Source: an uncultured Clostridia bacterium (GTDB lineage Bacteria > Bacillota > Clostridia > Christensenellales > UBA1242). From it: a stretch of 64,000 nucleotides of DNA. The position numbers were made by a program, and so were the translations under genes. Shown piece by piece: positions 8,702 through 15,831 of this stretch. The notes beneath the pieces were generated by a model. That model saw nothing but the letters and a program-made list of their open reading frames with translations. It was not told the DNA's origin and did no database searches. The first letter of the stretch is position 1; every line of letters begins with the position of its first letter. The stretch spans positions 186,001 to 250,000 of the forward strand of contig CALWKE010000001.1 of NCBI GenBank assembly GCA_944381185.1. The letters run 5' to 3'.

Positions 8702-9672
8702 AATTTTATTAAATTACATTTTGACAAACTTAAAGTTGTTTCAATTTCGAACTTTTCACTAATAAAACTATCAATAGTTTCATATTTTGGAAGCATGAGT
8801 GCAATCACTTTAACTTTTAAACCATATAATTTATTAAAAAACTCTTTATAAAAATTATTTGATGAAAAATAGCCGTCTGCATCAAAACTTGGTATTATTG
8901 AAATCACCTTATCAATAAAATGAATTGGAAATTTTTCATCTAAAAAGTCATAATTTAAAACAGAAAATTGTTTTTCTTTAAGCCTTTTTGCTTTCTTTTT
9001 TAGTTCTGGCAAAAATTCACTGTTTTTTTCATTGGCAATAACTTTTGCCTTTTTAAAGCATAGTGAGCGAATATAAGAAACTCGCCCCTTCTCTGCAAAA
9101 GGGTCAAGAATTGTTTCGTTTGTGGCAGGCTCTGACAAATGACAAAGAGTGTAAATCACATCAGATGAATATGAATTTTTTTCATCAAAAATTGCCATTT
9201 CGGCATTTTTGAAAATCTTTTTCATAAACAGACACTCGCCATCATTTTTTGTTAAAAATACAAGTTCTGCATTTTGAGAATTAAAACTTATTGACCTTTT
9301 TGTTAATTGTTTAAGCCTTGTTTCAACTGCTCGCCTTAAAGCGTCGTCTGGTTTGGCGACTTGACTTTCACTTTTATATTCAAGTTTGAATGAAAAAACT
9401 TCTTTTGGAAAATAGATTTTTAAATCTTTGCGTTCCAAAAAATGTTTAAGTTGCACATTAATTGCACCCATTCCCGTTTTTTTCACACTATCAAGCACTT
9501 GATATATTGTTTTGAATGGGTCATAACACGACTTAAAAATTTCGCCTGCAACAAAAATTACTGCATCATCATAGATTTTTTTAATAATTGCAGTTTTATC
9601 AATCTTTTTTATTATATTCTTTATAACTGGGGCAACTCCCCTTTCAAATGTTGCATAATATAAATTTTTCAT
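8686..9672 (-). CDS. THUMP/UPF0020-type RNA methyltransferase-like protein
   Basis: About 328 residues from the ATG at 9672. The N-terminal half resembles a THUMP/ferredoxin-like RNA-binding unit, and the C-terminal half a class I SAM fold with ILDPFAEKGRVSYI as the SAM-binding motif near residue 185. The expected catalytic N/D-PP-Y is not evident; the equivalent strand reads VISIIPSF, so it may have lost or changed activity. A 12-codon upstream extension is open but lies across the -10 box; TATAAT sits 6 nt before the chosen ATG, so I prefer a leaderless start there. Confidence 0.65.
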   Translation of the reverse strand: MKNLYYATFERGVAPVIKNIIKKIDKTAIIKKIYDDAVIFVAGEIFKSCYDPFKTIYQVLDSVKKTGMGAINVQLKHFLERKDLKIYFPKEVFSFKLEYKSESQVAKPDDALRRAVETRLKQLTKRSISFNSQNAELVFLTKNDGECLFMKKIFKNAEMAIFDEKNSYSSDVIYTLCHLSEPATNETILDPFAEKGRVSYIRSLCFKKAKVIANEKNSEFLPELKKKAKRLKEKQFSVLNYDFLDEKFPIHFIDKVISIIPSFDADGYFSSNNFYKEFFNKLYGLKVKVIALMLPKYETIDSFISEKFEIETTLSLSKCNLIKLKYRG

Positions 9673-9678
9673 GTGAAT

Positions 9679-9684
9679 ATTATA
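9679..9684 (-). promoter_or_regulatory. -10 box, leaderless start of the methyltransferase-like gene
   Basis: TATAAT on the minus strand with 6 nt to the ATG at 9672. The -35 region is not clear; the segment overlaps palindromic sites at 9688-9717. Confidence 0.55.
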
Positions 9685-9687
9685 ACA

Positions 9688-9717
9688 CACAAATGTGAAC
9701 ATTTCCACAAATTTGTG
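9688..9717. promoter_or_regulatory. Paired palindromes, possible operator
   Basis: CACAAATGTG (9688-9697, near-palindrome) and CACAAATTTGTG (9706-9717, perfect 12-bp palindrome) share CACAAA half-sites and have centres 19 bp apart, just upstream of the -10 box of the minus gene and about 85 bp upstream of lepB. Function is inferred only from position and symmetry. Confidence 0.4.
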
Positions 9718-9785
9718 TATTTTGCAGTAAATTATATAGATTTGCCTTAAAAATTAAAAAATTATTGATTAAACTTACAAAATAG

Positions 9786-9796
9786 TATAATATAAT
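9786..9796 (+). promoter_or_regulatory. -10 region of lepB, leaderless
   Basis: Two overlapping TATAAT boxes (9786-9791 and 9791-9796), the second ending 6 nt before the lepB ATG. TTGATT (9765-9770) is the likely -35. Either box leaves a 5' leader of at most about 5 nt and there is no SD. Confidence 0.6.
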
Positions 9797-9802
9797 ATAG
9801 GT

Positions 9803-10696
9803 ATGAGCGAAATTGAAAAGATTGATTCTATTAGTTCAAAAGAAAAGGTTGAACAATCTTCACAAAATAACGATTTTCTCGAAATCCAAACGAAAACTGA
9901 TAAAAAACAAACAAAACTTATTGATAGTTATCTTTTTGCTATATTTTCAGTATTCGGCGTTATTTTTATGTCGCTTGTTCTGGTTTTTCAAATTTGGCTA
10001 ACACCAATTAAAGTTGTTGGTTCAAGCATGCAACCAACAATAAATGTTTCAATCACAAGCGAAGCAGATGAAGAACATTGTGACGTGGTGTATTACACAA
10101 AACAAGATTCTTATTCTTCAGATGACATTGTTATTGTTGAAAACACTAACAATAAATATGTTCCTACTTCTGACACCCAAACTATTGAGTATATAATTAA
10201 AAGAATTGTTGCAACACCCGGTCAAACAATAAGATTTTGCCGAGATGACAAGTCTGATGACTCAATGCTTTATTATTACATTCGAGTTTTAGATGAAAAT
10301 GGAAACGATACTGGCTTTGAAGACACAACAATCAAAGAAGAAATGTGTTTTTCAAGAACAGACATTGAAACCATTATCAACAATTATAAACGGGCAACTA
10401 ATGAAAATAGTTTAAACTATAGCCAAGCCACTGCCAACTTTTACAAACGATATTACAGCATGTTTTATAATATTTTTGAAAAGGCATTTGACAACCTTGA
10501 TAACGGCATACTTTATGAATATACCGTGCCTGAAAATGAATACTTTGTTATGGGCGACAACCGAAATATTTCACAAGATAGCAGATTTTTTGGCTCGGTT
10601 GATGTTGATGATATTGCTGGCTATGTTGTTCTGCACATTCCCTATGGTCAAAATATTTGGCAAGCAATTTGGAAAAAAATTACTTATGCAATTTAA
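9803..10696 (+). CDS. lepB: Signal peptidase I
   Basis: 297 residues. Membrane-anchored serine protease that removes signal peptides from secreted proteins. A charged cytoplasmic N-terminus of about 48 residues precedes one membrane helix (about 49-70). The catalytic Ser lies in GSSMQPT (about residue 76), the Lys in IIKRIVATPG (about 133), and the C-terminal box is MGDNRNISQDSRFFG. Between Lys and that box there is an insertion of about 80 residues, making it longer than a typical Gram-positive SipS. It probably forms an operon with the lipoprotein gene that starts 12 nt downstream. Confidence 0.93.
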   Translation: MSEIEKIDSISSKEKVEQSSQNNDFLEIQTKTDKKQTKLIDSYLFAIFSVFGVIFMSLVLVFQIWLTPIKVVGSSMQPTINVSITSEADEEHCDVVYYTKQDSYSSDDIVIVENTNNKYVPTSDTQTIEYIIKRIVATPGQTIRFCRDDKSDDSMLYYYIRVLDENGNDTGFEDTTIKEEMCFSRTDIETIINNYKRATNENSLNYSQATANFYKRYYSMFYNIFEKAFDNLDNGILYEYTVPENEYFVMGDNRNISQDSRFFGSVDVDDIAGYVVLHIPYGQNIWQAIWKKITYAI

Positions 10697-10707
10697 AGGA
10701 TACTTTT

Positions 10708-11310
10708 ATGAAAAAACTATTAAAAAGAATTTGTATTATAGCATTAATCTTCCCCATTATTTTTCTTTGCAGTTGTTCAAAGGTTTCTAAACTTCCCAGC
10801 ATAAATGTGAGCACTTATTTTGAAGATACCGTTGAAACCTCTGTTTTAGGTAATAATGTCAGTTCAAAAGAAATTACTCTTGCAAGTTTAACAGCAAAAA
10901 AACCTAACCCTGACTTCTATGACAGATATGTTCAATTTACTTTGACAGGAAATGGTGCATGGCTATATAAAATGTATATTGACAAAATCACATTCTATGT
11001 TTACACAAACAAAACCGTTGACACTGAAATGATTATTAAATTTTCAATCACAAATGTTGCTGATGAAGACGATTTAGAAAATTCCGAAGAAATTTCGGGC
11101 GAATGCTCTTTTAATCCAAAAAAGAATGGCAAAGCATACTGTGAGATTTCTGTTAATAAAGTTATTGCAACTGCGACGGGCTGTGAAATTAAATTTGATA
11201 TAACAAATTCAACATCGGGCACCATTACTGACAACGAAGGAAATGTTACAGATTTCAAGTGGCAAATCTACGGGCTTAAAATTTATGGCGAAAGCAGGTC
11301 TTATTCATAA
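10708..11310 (+). CDS. Lipoprotein of unknown function
   Basis: 200 residues from the ATG at 10708, chosen because AAAGGA is 7 nt upstream; the open frame extends further 5' into lepB but without a site. The N-terminus KKLLKR, a hydrophobic core and LCSC form a type II signal with a lipidated Cys near residue 22. The mature part is rich in beta-type Thr/Ser sequence and I do not recognise its fold. It is exported and membrane-tethered, and its place behind lepB suggests co-expression. Confidence 0.75.
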   Translation: MKKLLKRICIIALIFPIIFLCSCSKVSKLPSINVSTYFEDTVETSVLGNNVSSKEITLASLTAKKPNPDFYDRYVQFTLTGNGAWLYKMYIDKITFYVYTNKTVDTEMIIKFSITNVADEDDLENSEEISGECSFNPKKNGKAYCEISVNKVIATATGCEIKFDITNSTSGTITDNEGNVTDFKWQIYGLKIYGESRSYS

Positions 11311-11313
11311 ACA

Positions 11314-11346
11314 CAAAAAACACCACCAATTTGGCGGTGTTTTTAT
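11314..11346. terminator. Terminator after the lipoprotein gene
   Basis: AAAAACACCACCA / TGGCGGTGTTTTT hairpin with one internal mismatch and a T-run, between convergent genes. Confidence 0.8.
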
Positions 11347-11368
11347 TATTATAATTTAAAATAATATT

Positions 11369-12658
11369 TTATTTTGTTACTTTTTCAATTTTCTCTTTGC
11401 CACCCATGTATGGACGAAGAACTTCTGGAATTGAAATGCTTCCGTCTGCATTATAATTATTTTCCAAGAAAGCAATAAGTGCTCTTGGGCTGGCAAGAAC
11501 AGTGTTATTGAGTGTGTTAACCAAATAATTTCCGTTTTTGCCCTTTGCCTTTATGTTAAGCCTTCTTGCCTGTGCATCGCCAAGAGTTGAACAAGAGCAA
11601 ACTTCAAAGTATTTTTGTTGCCTTGGACTCCACGCTTCAATATCACAAGATTTAACTTTAAGGTCTGCAAGGTCGCCACTGCAACACTCAAGTTGACGAA
11701 CAGGAATGTTAAGATTTCTAAAAATTTCAACTGAATATGACCACATCTTGTTATACCAGTCCATGGCATCTTCGGCTTTGCAAAGCACAACCATCTCTTG
11801 TTTTTCAAATTGATGAACGCGGTAAACTCCCCTTTCTTCAAGCCCATGTGAGCCAATTTCTTTTCTAAAACATGGTGAATATGATGTGAGTGTGATTGGA
11901 AGGTCTTCTTCTTTTATTGTTTGGTCTTTAAATCTGCCAATCATAGAGTGTTCACTTGTTCCAATCAAAAACAAGTCTTCATTTTCAATTTTATACATCA
12001 TTGCGTCCATTTCCGCAAAACTCATAACGCCCGTCACAACATCGGCATGAATCATGAATGGTGGAATGCAATAAGTGAAACCCTTGCCTATCATATAATC
12101 TCTGCCATAGGCAAGCATTGCTTCATGAAGCCTTGCAATATCACCCAAAAGATAATAAAAACCCGTTCCACTTGTTCGCCCTGCACTATCTTTGTCAAGC
12201 CCGCCAACAGCGTTCATGATGTCAGCATGATAAGGAATTTCGAAGTCTGGAACTTTTGGCTCACCAAATCTTTGAACTTCAACATTAAATGTGTCATCTC
12301 TGCCAATTGGAACACTGCTGTCAATTATATTTGGAATAACCATCATACGCTTTTTAATTTCTTCATCAATCTTTGCCTGTTCAGCTTCAATTTCAAGAAG
12401 TTTTTCAGCATCTGCTTTAACTTGTGCTTTAATTTTTTCAGCTTCTTCCTTTTTGCCTTCTTTCATGAATTTTCCAACTTCAGCTGAAAGTTTGTTTCTT
12501 GATGCTCGAAGGTCATCGCCTTGAACTTTAAGTGCTCTGTTTTTTTTGTCAAGTTCAATAACTTCATCAACCAAAACAAGTTTTTCGTCTTGAAATTTTT
12601 TCTTAATATTTTCCTTAACAATGTCTGGATTATTTCTTATTAAATTAATGTCTATCAT
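11369..12658 (-). CDS. serS: Seryl-tRNA synthetase
   Basis: 429 residues, full length. The N-terminal coiled-coil arm for the tRNA-Ser long variable loop covers about residues 28-100 (alternating Lys/Glu/Ala), followed by the class II catalytic core with motif 2 FRKEIGSHG near residue 262 and motif 3 near SPRALIAFLE. It charges tRNA-Ser, one of which is encoded at 53079. The upstream region is short, with TTGAAA-17-TATCAT and an AGGTGA site; I find no T-box, which is a common control of serS in Bacillota. Confidence 0.95.
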   Translation of the reverse strand: MIDINLIRNNPDIVKENIKKKFQDEKLVLVDEVIELDKKNRALKVQGDDLRASRNKLSAEVGKFMKEGKKEEAEKIKAQVKADAEKLLEIEAEQAKIDEEIKKRMMVIPNIIDSSVPIGRDDTFNVEVQRFGEPKVPDFEIPYHADIMNAVGGLDKDSAGRTSGTGFYYLLGDIARLHEAMLAYGRDYMIGKGFTYCIPPFMIHADVVTGVMSFAEMDAMMYKIENEDLFLIGTSEHSMIGRFKDQTIKEEDLPITLTSYSPCFRKEIGSHGLEERGVYRVHQFEKQEMVVLCKAEDAMDWYNKMWSYSVEIFRNLNIPVRQLECCSGDLADLKVKSCDIEAWSPRQQKYFEVCSCSTLGDAQARRLNIKAKGKNGNYLVNTLNNTVLASPRALIAFLENNYNADGSISIPEVLRPYMGGKEKIEKVTK

Positions 12659-12716
12659 AAGTCACCTACCAAGTTTTTATGAGATAATGATAGCACTAAT
12701 ATAAAATTTTTTCAAT

Positions 12717-12740
12717 AAAAAAAGACAGATAACTGTCTTT
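12717..12740 (-). terminator. Terminator after the GlmU-type acyltransferase
   Basis: On the minus strand AAAGACAG, a 4-nt loop, CTGTC and a T-run. It separates the acyltransferase from the serS promoter. Confidence 0.8.
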
Positions 12741-12755
12741 AAATTAATCTTTAAC

Positions 12756-13379
12756 TTAATTTAGATATTTTTTTGCCCTGCCTTCTTTGCCTTCTTGTCG
12801 AACTCTTCCAATAACAAATTCGTTATCTGCAACATCTCTGTCAACGGTTGTTCCTGCACAAATATATGCACCATTGCCAATTTTGACAGGAGCAATAACA
12901 TTTACATTAGAACCAACAAAACTTCCGTTACCAACATAACTCATCTGTTTTGATTTCCCATTATAGTTCACAAAGATTGCCCCACAACCAATGTTACATT
13001 TTTCACCAATAACAGCATCTCCAACATAAGCAAGATGAGCAAGTTTTGTGTGAGAACCAATCTGTGCATTTTTTGTTTCACAAAAATTACCCACTTTAAC
13101 GGCATCAGCAAGTTTTGTGCCCGCCCGAAGATGAGCAAATGGCCCAATAAGGCAACAACTTCCAATTGTTGATTTTTCAATAAATGATGAATAAATTTTT
13201 GTGCCTTTGCCAATAATTGAATTTGAAATATACGAATTTGGATAAATAGTCACATTGTCATCAATTCGGGTGCAACCTTCAATTCGTGTGTTTTCATAAA
13301 TTATAACATTTTCACCAATTTTAACTTTGTCATCAATGTGTGTTGTTGCTTTATCTTTAATTATATATTTTTTTGCGAT
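12756..13379 (-). CDS. GlmU C-terminal-type acetyltransferase, non-AUG start
   Basis: Left-handed beta-helix hexapeptide protein equivalent to the GlmU acetyltransferase domain, which makes GlcNAc-1-phosphate for cell-wall precursors. Key residues survive: Arg in HLRAGT, Lys in GNFCETKN, His and Tyr in AHLAYVGD, and Asn-Tyr in VNYNGKSK. The uridylyltransferase half is missing, so that step must be encoded elsewhere or the substrate differs. The only canonical start (GTG at 13253) would delete about 42 residues of clear hexapeptide sequence; the frame stays open upstream to an in-frame TAG and has a strong GGGAGG 6 nt before an ATC codon at 13379 (ATT at 13382). I therefore infer AUC/AUU initiation, about 207 aa. 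Confidence 0.7.
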   Translation of the reverse strand: MAKKYIIKDKATTHIDDKVKIGENVIIYENTRIEGCTRIDDNVTIYPNSYISNSIIGKGTKIYSSFIEKSTIGSCCLIGPFAHLRAGTKLADAVKVGNFCETKNAQIGSHTKLAHLAYVGDAVIGEKCNIGCGAIFVNYNGKSKQMSYVGNGSFVGSNVNVIAPVKIGNGAYICAGTTVDRDVADNEFVIGRVRQEGKEGRAKKYLN

Positions 13380-13533
13380 AATACACCTCCCAACAAACTA
13401 ATCTATTCTATGAAAAAATAAAATTTTTGTTAAAAAATTTATATTAAACCATCTATTAGTCATAAAAATATTACTATTTAATCTCATAAAGTATGATTTT
13501 TTCAATATTTTTTAAAAAAAGGCTTAAAAAGTT

Positions 13534-13561
13534 TTGACAATTTTTTAAATTATGTTATAGT
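13534..13561 (+). promoter_or_regulatory. Promoter of the HU gene
   Basis: TTGACA (13534-13539), 16-bp spacer, TATAGT (13556-13561), with a roughly 40-nt leader ending in TAGGAGG. The rest of the 13383-13609 gap shows nothing else. Confidence 0.65.
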
Positions 13562-13609
13562 TGAAACAGTAAGTAACGCTTATTAAAAGCAAATTAGGAG
13601 GAATTACTT

Positions 13610-13885
13610 ATGAACAAAAATGAATTTTTAAGAACTATTGCAGACAAAACAGAGTCTACAATCAAAGATGCTAATGCATTCTATGAAGCATTTGTGTCAA
13701 CCGTTCAAGAAGCTATGAAAGCTGATGACAAAATCACACTTGTTGGCTTTGGCACATTCGTTGCAAGACACAAGGCAGCAAGCGTTCGCCCAAACCCACA
13801 AAAACCAGGCGAAACAATCAAAGTTGCTGCATGCAAAGTTCCAGCTCTTAAGTTCGGAAAAAGCTTCAAAGATTCTATCAACTAA
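13610..13885 (+). CDS. hup: Nucleoid protein HU
   Basis: 91 residues, the usual HU size. Dimeric DNA-bending protein of the nucleoid. The GFGTF turn (about residues 46-50) and the DNA-inserting arm with RPNPQKPGE (about 61-69) are present. A consensus promoter and near-perfect SD suggest high expression. It is monocistronic, closed by a strong terminator. Confidence 0.95.
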   Translation: MNKNEFLRTIADKTESTIKDANAFYEAFVSTVQEAMKADDKITLVGFGTFVARHKAASVRPNPQKPGETIKVAACKVPALKFGKSFKDSIN

Positions 13886-13901
13886 TATTTTGCTTGAAGT
13901 T

Positions 13902-13930
13902 GCCCAACCTTTATGGTTGGGCTTTTATTT
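13902..13930 (+). terminator. Terminator after HU
   Basis: GCCCAACC, loop TTTAT, GGTTGGGC, then TTTTATTTT. Confidence 0.9.
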
Positions 13931-13943
13931 TGCTTCAAAAAAA

Positions 13944-13972
13944 TTGACATAGAATTTTTTATATAATATACT
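13944..13972 (+). promoter_or_regulatory. gatCAB promoter
   Basis: TTGACA (13944-13949), 17 bp, TATACT (13967-13972). The next ATG (13979) is 6 nt downstream, so transcription should begin at or beside it. Confidence 0.75.
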
Positions 13973-13978
13973 TTTCGT

Positions 13979-14029
13979 ATGAAAATATCTTTTTTAAATG
14001 TAAATAATAACAATAATTTTAACTTTTAG
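13979..14029 (+). CDS. Asn-rich leader peptide of the gatCAB operon
   Basis: Sixteen codons reading MKISFLNVNNNNNFNF and then TAG. Seven residues are Asn, five of them consecutive (AAT AAT AAC AAT AAT). There is no SD; the ATG lies 6 nt after the -10 box, so it would be read from a leaderless 5' end. The stop codon is 12 nt before the 5' arm of a hairpin with a U-tract, and gatC follows. This is the anatomy of an amino-acid-operon attenuator: stalling at Asn codons when charged tRNA-Asn is scarce would be expected to raise read-through into gatCAB. Translation of the peptide is inferred, not shown. Confidence 0.6.
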   Translation: MKISFLNVNNNNNFNF

Positions 14030-14041
14030 AGAAGAACTTTG

Positions 14042-14090
14042 CTCTCGTTTTTTGCCGCAGCACCTAAAACGAGAGGTGTTTATTTTTTTT
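14042..14090 (+). terminator. Attenuator hairpin before gatC
   Basis: CTCTCGTTTT (14042-14051) and AAAACGAGAG (14066-14075) form a perfect 10-bp stem with a 14-nt loop, followed by GTG, TTTA and T8. It lies inside the leader, downstream of the only visible promoter, so it can act only by conditional termination. Competing pairings visible: AGAG (14028-14031) with CTCT (14042-14045), and CACCT (14061-14065) with AGGTG (14074-14078). Confidence 0.7.
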
Positions 14091-14104
14091 GTTAAGGAGT
14101 TTTT

Positions 14105-14392
14105 ATGAAAAATATATCAGACAGACAAATTGAACACTTGGCAGAACTTTCTGCACTAAAACTTTCAAGTGACGAAAAAATTAAAATGAAAAATGACCTT
14201 GGGCAAATTTTGGGTTTTGTTGACGAAATTAATAAATGCAACACTGCCGGCGTTAACTATGATGAAACTGAAATAACCTTTGCTGAACTTCGTGAAGACA
14301 AGGTTAAACCGGGACTAAAACAAAAAGAAGCAACAGCAAACGCTCCAAAAACTGAAGATGGATTTTTTGTTGTTACAAAGGTGGTGGACTAA
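14105..14392 (+). CDS. gatC: Asp/Glu-tRNA amidotransferase subunit C
   Basis: 95 residues, the usual GatC length. GatC is the small subunit that wraps around GatA and stabilises the GatCAB complex, which converts Glu-tRNA(Gln) and, where a non-discriminating AspRS exists, Asp-tRNA(Asn) to the amide form. ISDRQIEHLAELSALKLS at the N-terminus is typical. AAGGAG lies 7 nt before the ATG. Its stop overlaps the gatA start by one base (TAATG), indicating coupling. Confidence 0.93.
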   Translation: MKNISDRQIEHLAELSALKLSSDEKIKMKNDLGQILGFVDEINKCNTAGVNYDETEITFAELREDKVKPGLKQKEATANAPKTEDGFFVVTKVVD

Positions 14393-15831
14393 TGGAATTT
14401 GCAAATCTTTCACTTACAGAAATAATTGAACTTATTCAAAATAGAAAAGTAACAGCAACCGAACTTGTTAGTTACTATATTTCTAGAATTCAAAAATTTA
14501 AAGCAAAAAATGCAGTGCTTGAAGTTTTTGACGATGCACTTTTGATTGCAAAAGAAAAAGATGATTTTGCAAAATCAAATAGCACCCTTCCCCTTTTGCA
14601 TGGCATTCCCGTTTTGATTAAAGATAATATTAGTTACAAGGGTCACAGACTCACCTGTGCATCAAAATTTCTTGAAAACTATGTTGCACCATATAACGCA
14701 ACAGTTATTCAAAAACTTATTGATGCTGGTGCAATTATTTTGGGGCGAACTAATATGGACGAATTTGCCATGGGTGGCTCAACCGAAAATAGTGCGTTTG
14801 GCGTTGCAAAAAATGCTCTTGATGACAGCCGTGTTTCAGGTGGGTCATCAGGTGGAAGTGCGTGCGCCACTGCCCTTGGGCTTGCTTGCTTTACACTCGG
14901 AAGTGACACAGGCGGTTCAATTCGTCAGCCATCATCGTTTAATGGTGTTGTTGGCTTAAAGCCAACTTATGGCAGGGTTTCAAGGTATGGCTTGGTTGCC
15001 TTTGCCAGCAGTCTTGACCAAATTGGTCCAATAACAAAAACGGCAGAAGACACCGCCATAGTTATGAATATCATTGCTGGAAATGATGAAAAAGACTTAA
15101 CTTCAAGTCAAATTAATGTGCCTGACTTTACACATAAACTTGGAAACAATATTTCAGGGCTTGTGTTTGGAATTCCAACAGAAATTTTAAACTTAATAAA
15201 AAAGACAAAATATTTTGATAAATATCAAAAATTGTTTAATTACATCAATTCTCAAGGCGGAATTTTGAAAGAAGTCAATATTCCTCACTATGAAATGAGC
15301 CTTCCAGTTTACTATGTTCTTGCACCTGCTGAAGCCGCCAGCAACCTTGGCAGATTTGACGGAATTAAATACACAAAAAGAGATGAAAGTGCTTACAGCA
15401 TTGATGAAATCTATAGTTTTAGCCGAACAAAGTATTTTGGTGAAGAAGTTAAACGCCGAATTATGCTAGGCAACTTCGTTCTTTCAAGTGGATATTATGA
15501 TGCTTATTACATGAAGGCAAAAACTATTAAAAATCTACTTAAAACAGAAGTGACAAAGGCTCTTGATGAATGTGATGTTATTTTGATGCCAACCACTTTT
15601 GGCGAAGCATTTAAAATTGGTGAAAAATCAACTGACCCCGTTTCAATGTATGCAGAAGACATGTTCACAATCTTTGCAAATCTTACCGAACTGCCTTCAA
15701 TAAGCATTCCTTTTGATAAGGGCGTTTCGGGTCTTCCACTTGGTCTTCAAATCTTGGGCAGACATTTTGATGAAGAAACCATTATTTCTGTTGCAGATTA
15801 TTTTCAAAAAAATTATAAGGAGAAGGCATAA
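14392..15831 (+). CDS. gatA: Asp/Glu-tRNA amidotransferase subunit A
   Basis: 479 residues. Amidase-signature subunit that hydrolyses glutamine and supplies ammonia to GatB. The Lys-cisSer-Ser triad is visible: Lys in IPVLIKDN (about residue 77), Ser in SGGSSGGSAC (about 150) and Ser in GSDTGGSIRQP (about 173). Second gene of gatCAB, overlapping gatC and gatB by one base each in TAATG junctions, so expression of the three is tied to the single upstream promoter and attenuator-like leader. Confidence 0.96.
   Translation: MEFANLSLTEIIELIQNRKVTATELVSYYISRIQKFKAKNAVLEVFDDALLIAKEKDDFAKSNSTLPLLHGIPVLIKDNISYKGHRLTCASKFLENYVAPYNATVIQKLIDAGAIILGRTNMDEFAMGGSTENSAFGVAKNALDDSRVSGGSSGGSACATALGLACFTLGSDTGGSIRQPSSFNGVVGLKPTYGRVSRYGLVAFASSLDQIGPITKTAEDTAIVMNIIAGNDEKDLTSSQINVPDFTHKLGNNISGLVFGIPTEILNLIKKTKYFDKYQKLFNYINSQGGILKEVNIPHYEMSLPVYYVLAPAEAASNLGRFDGIKYTKRDESAYSIDEIYSFSRTKYFGEEVKRRIMLGNFVLSSGYYDAYYMKAKTIKNLLKTEVTKALDECDVILMPTTFGEAFKIGEKSTDPVSMYAEDMFTIFANLTELPSISIPFDKGVSGLPLGLQILGRHFDEETIISVADYFQKNYKEKA

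Noticed and set aside
11921..12487. Long plus-strand ORF (188 codons) opposite serS
   Set aside because: It is antisense to a conserved synthetase, has no SD or protein-like composition, and mirrors the codon use of serS.
12659..12716. T-box leader before serS (also before lysS and asnS)
   Set aside because: The upstream regions are too short or lack the conserved T-box core and specifier hairpin.
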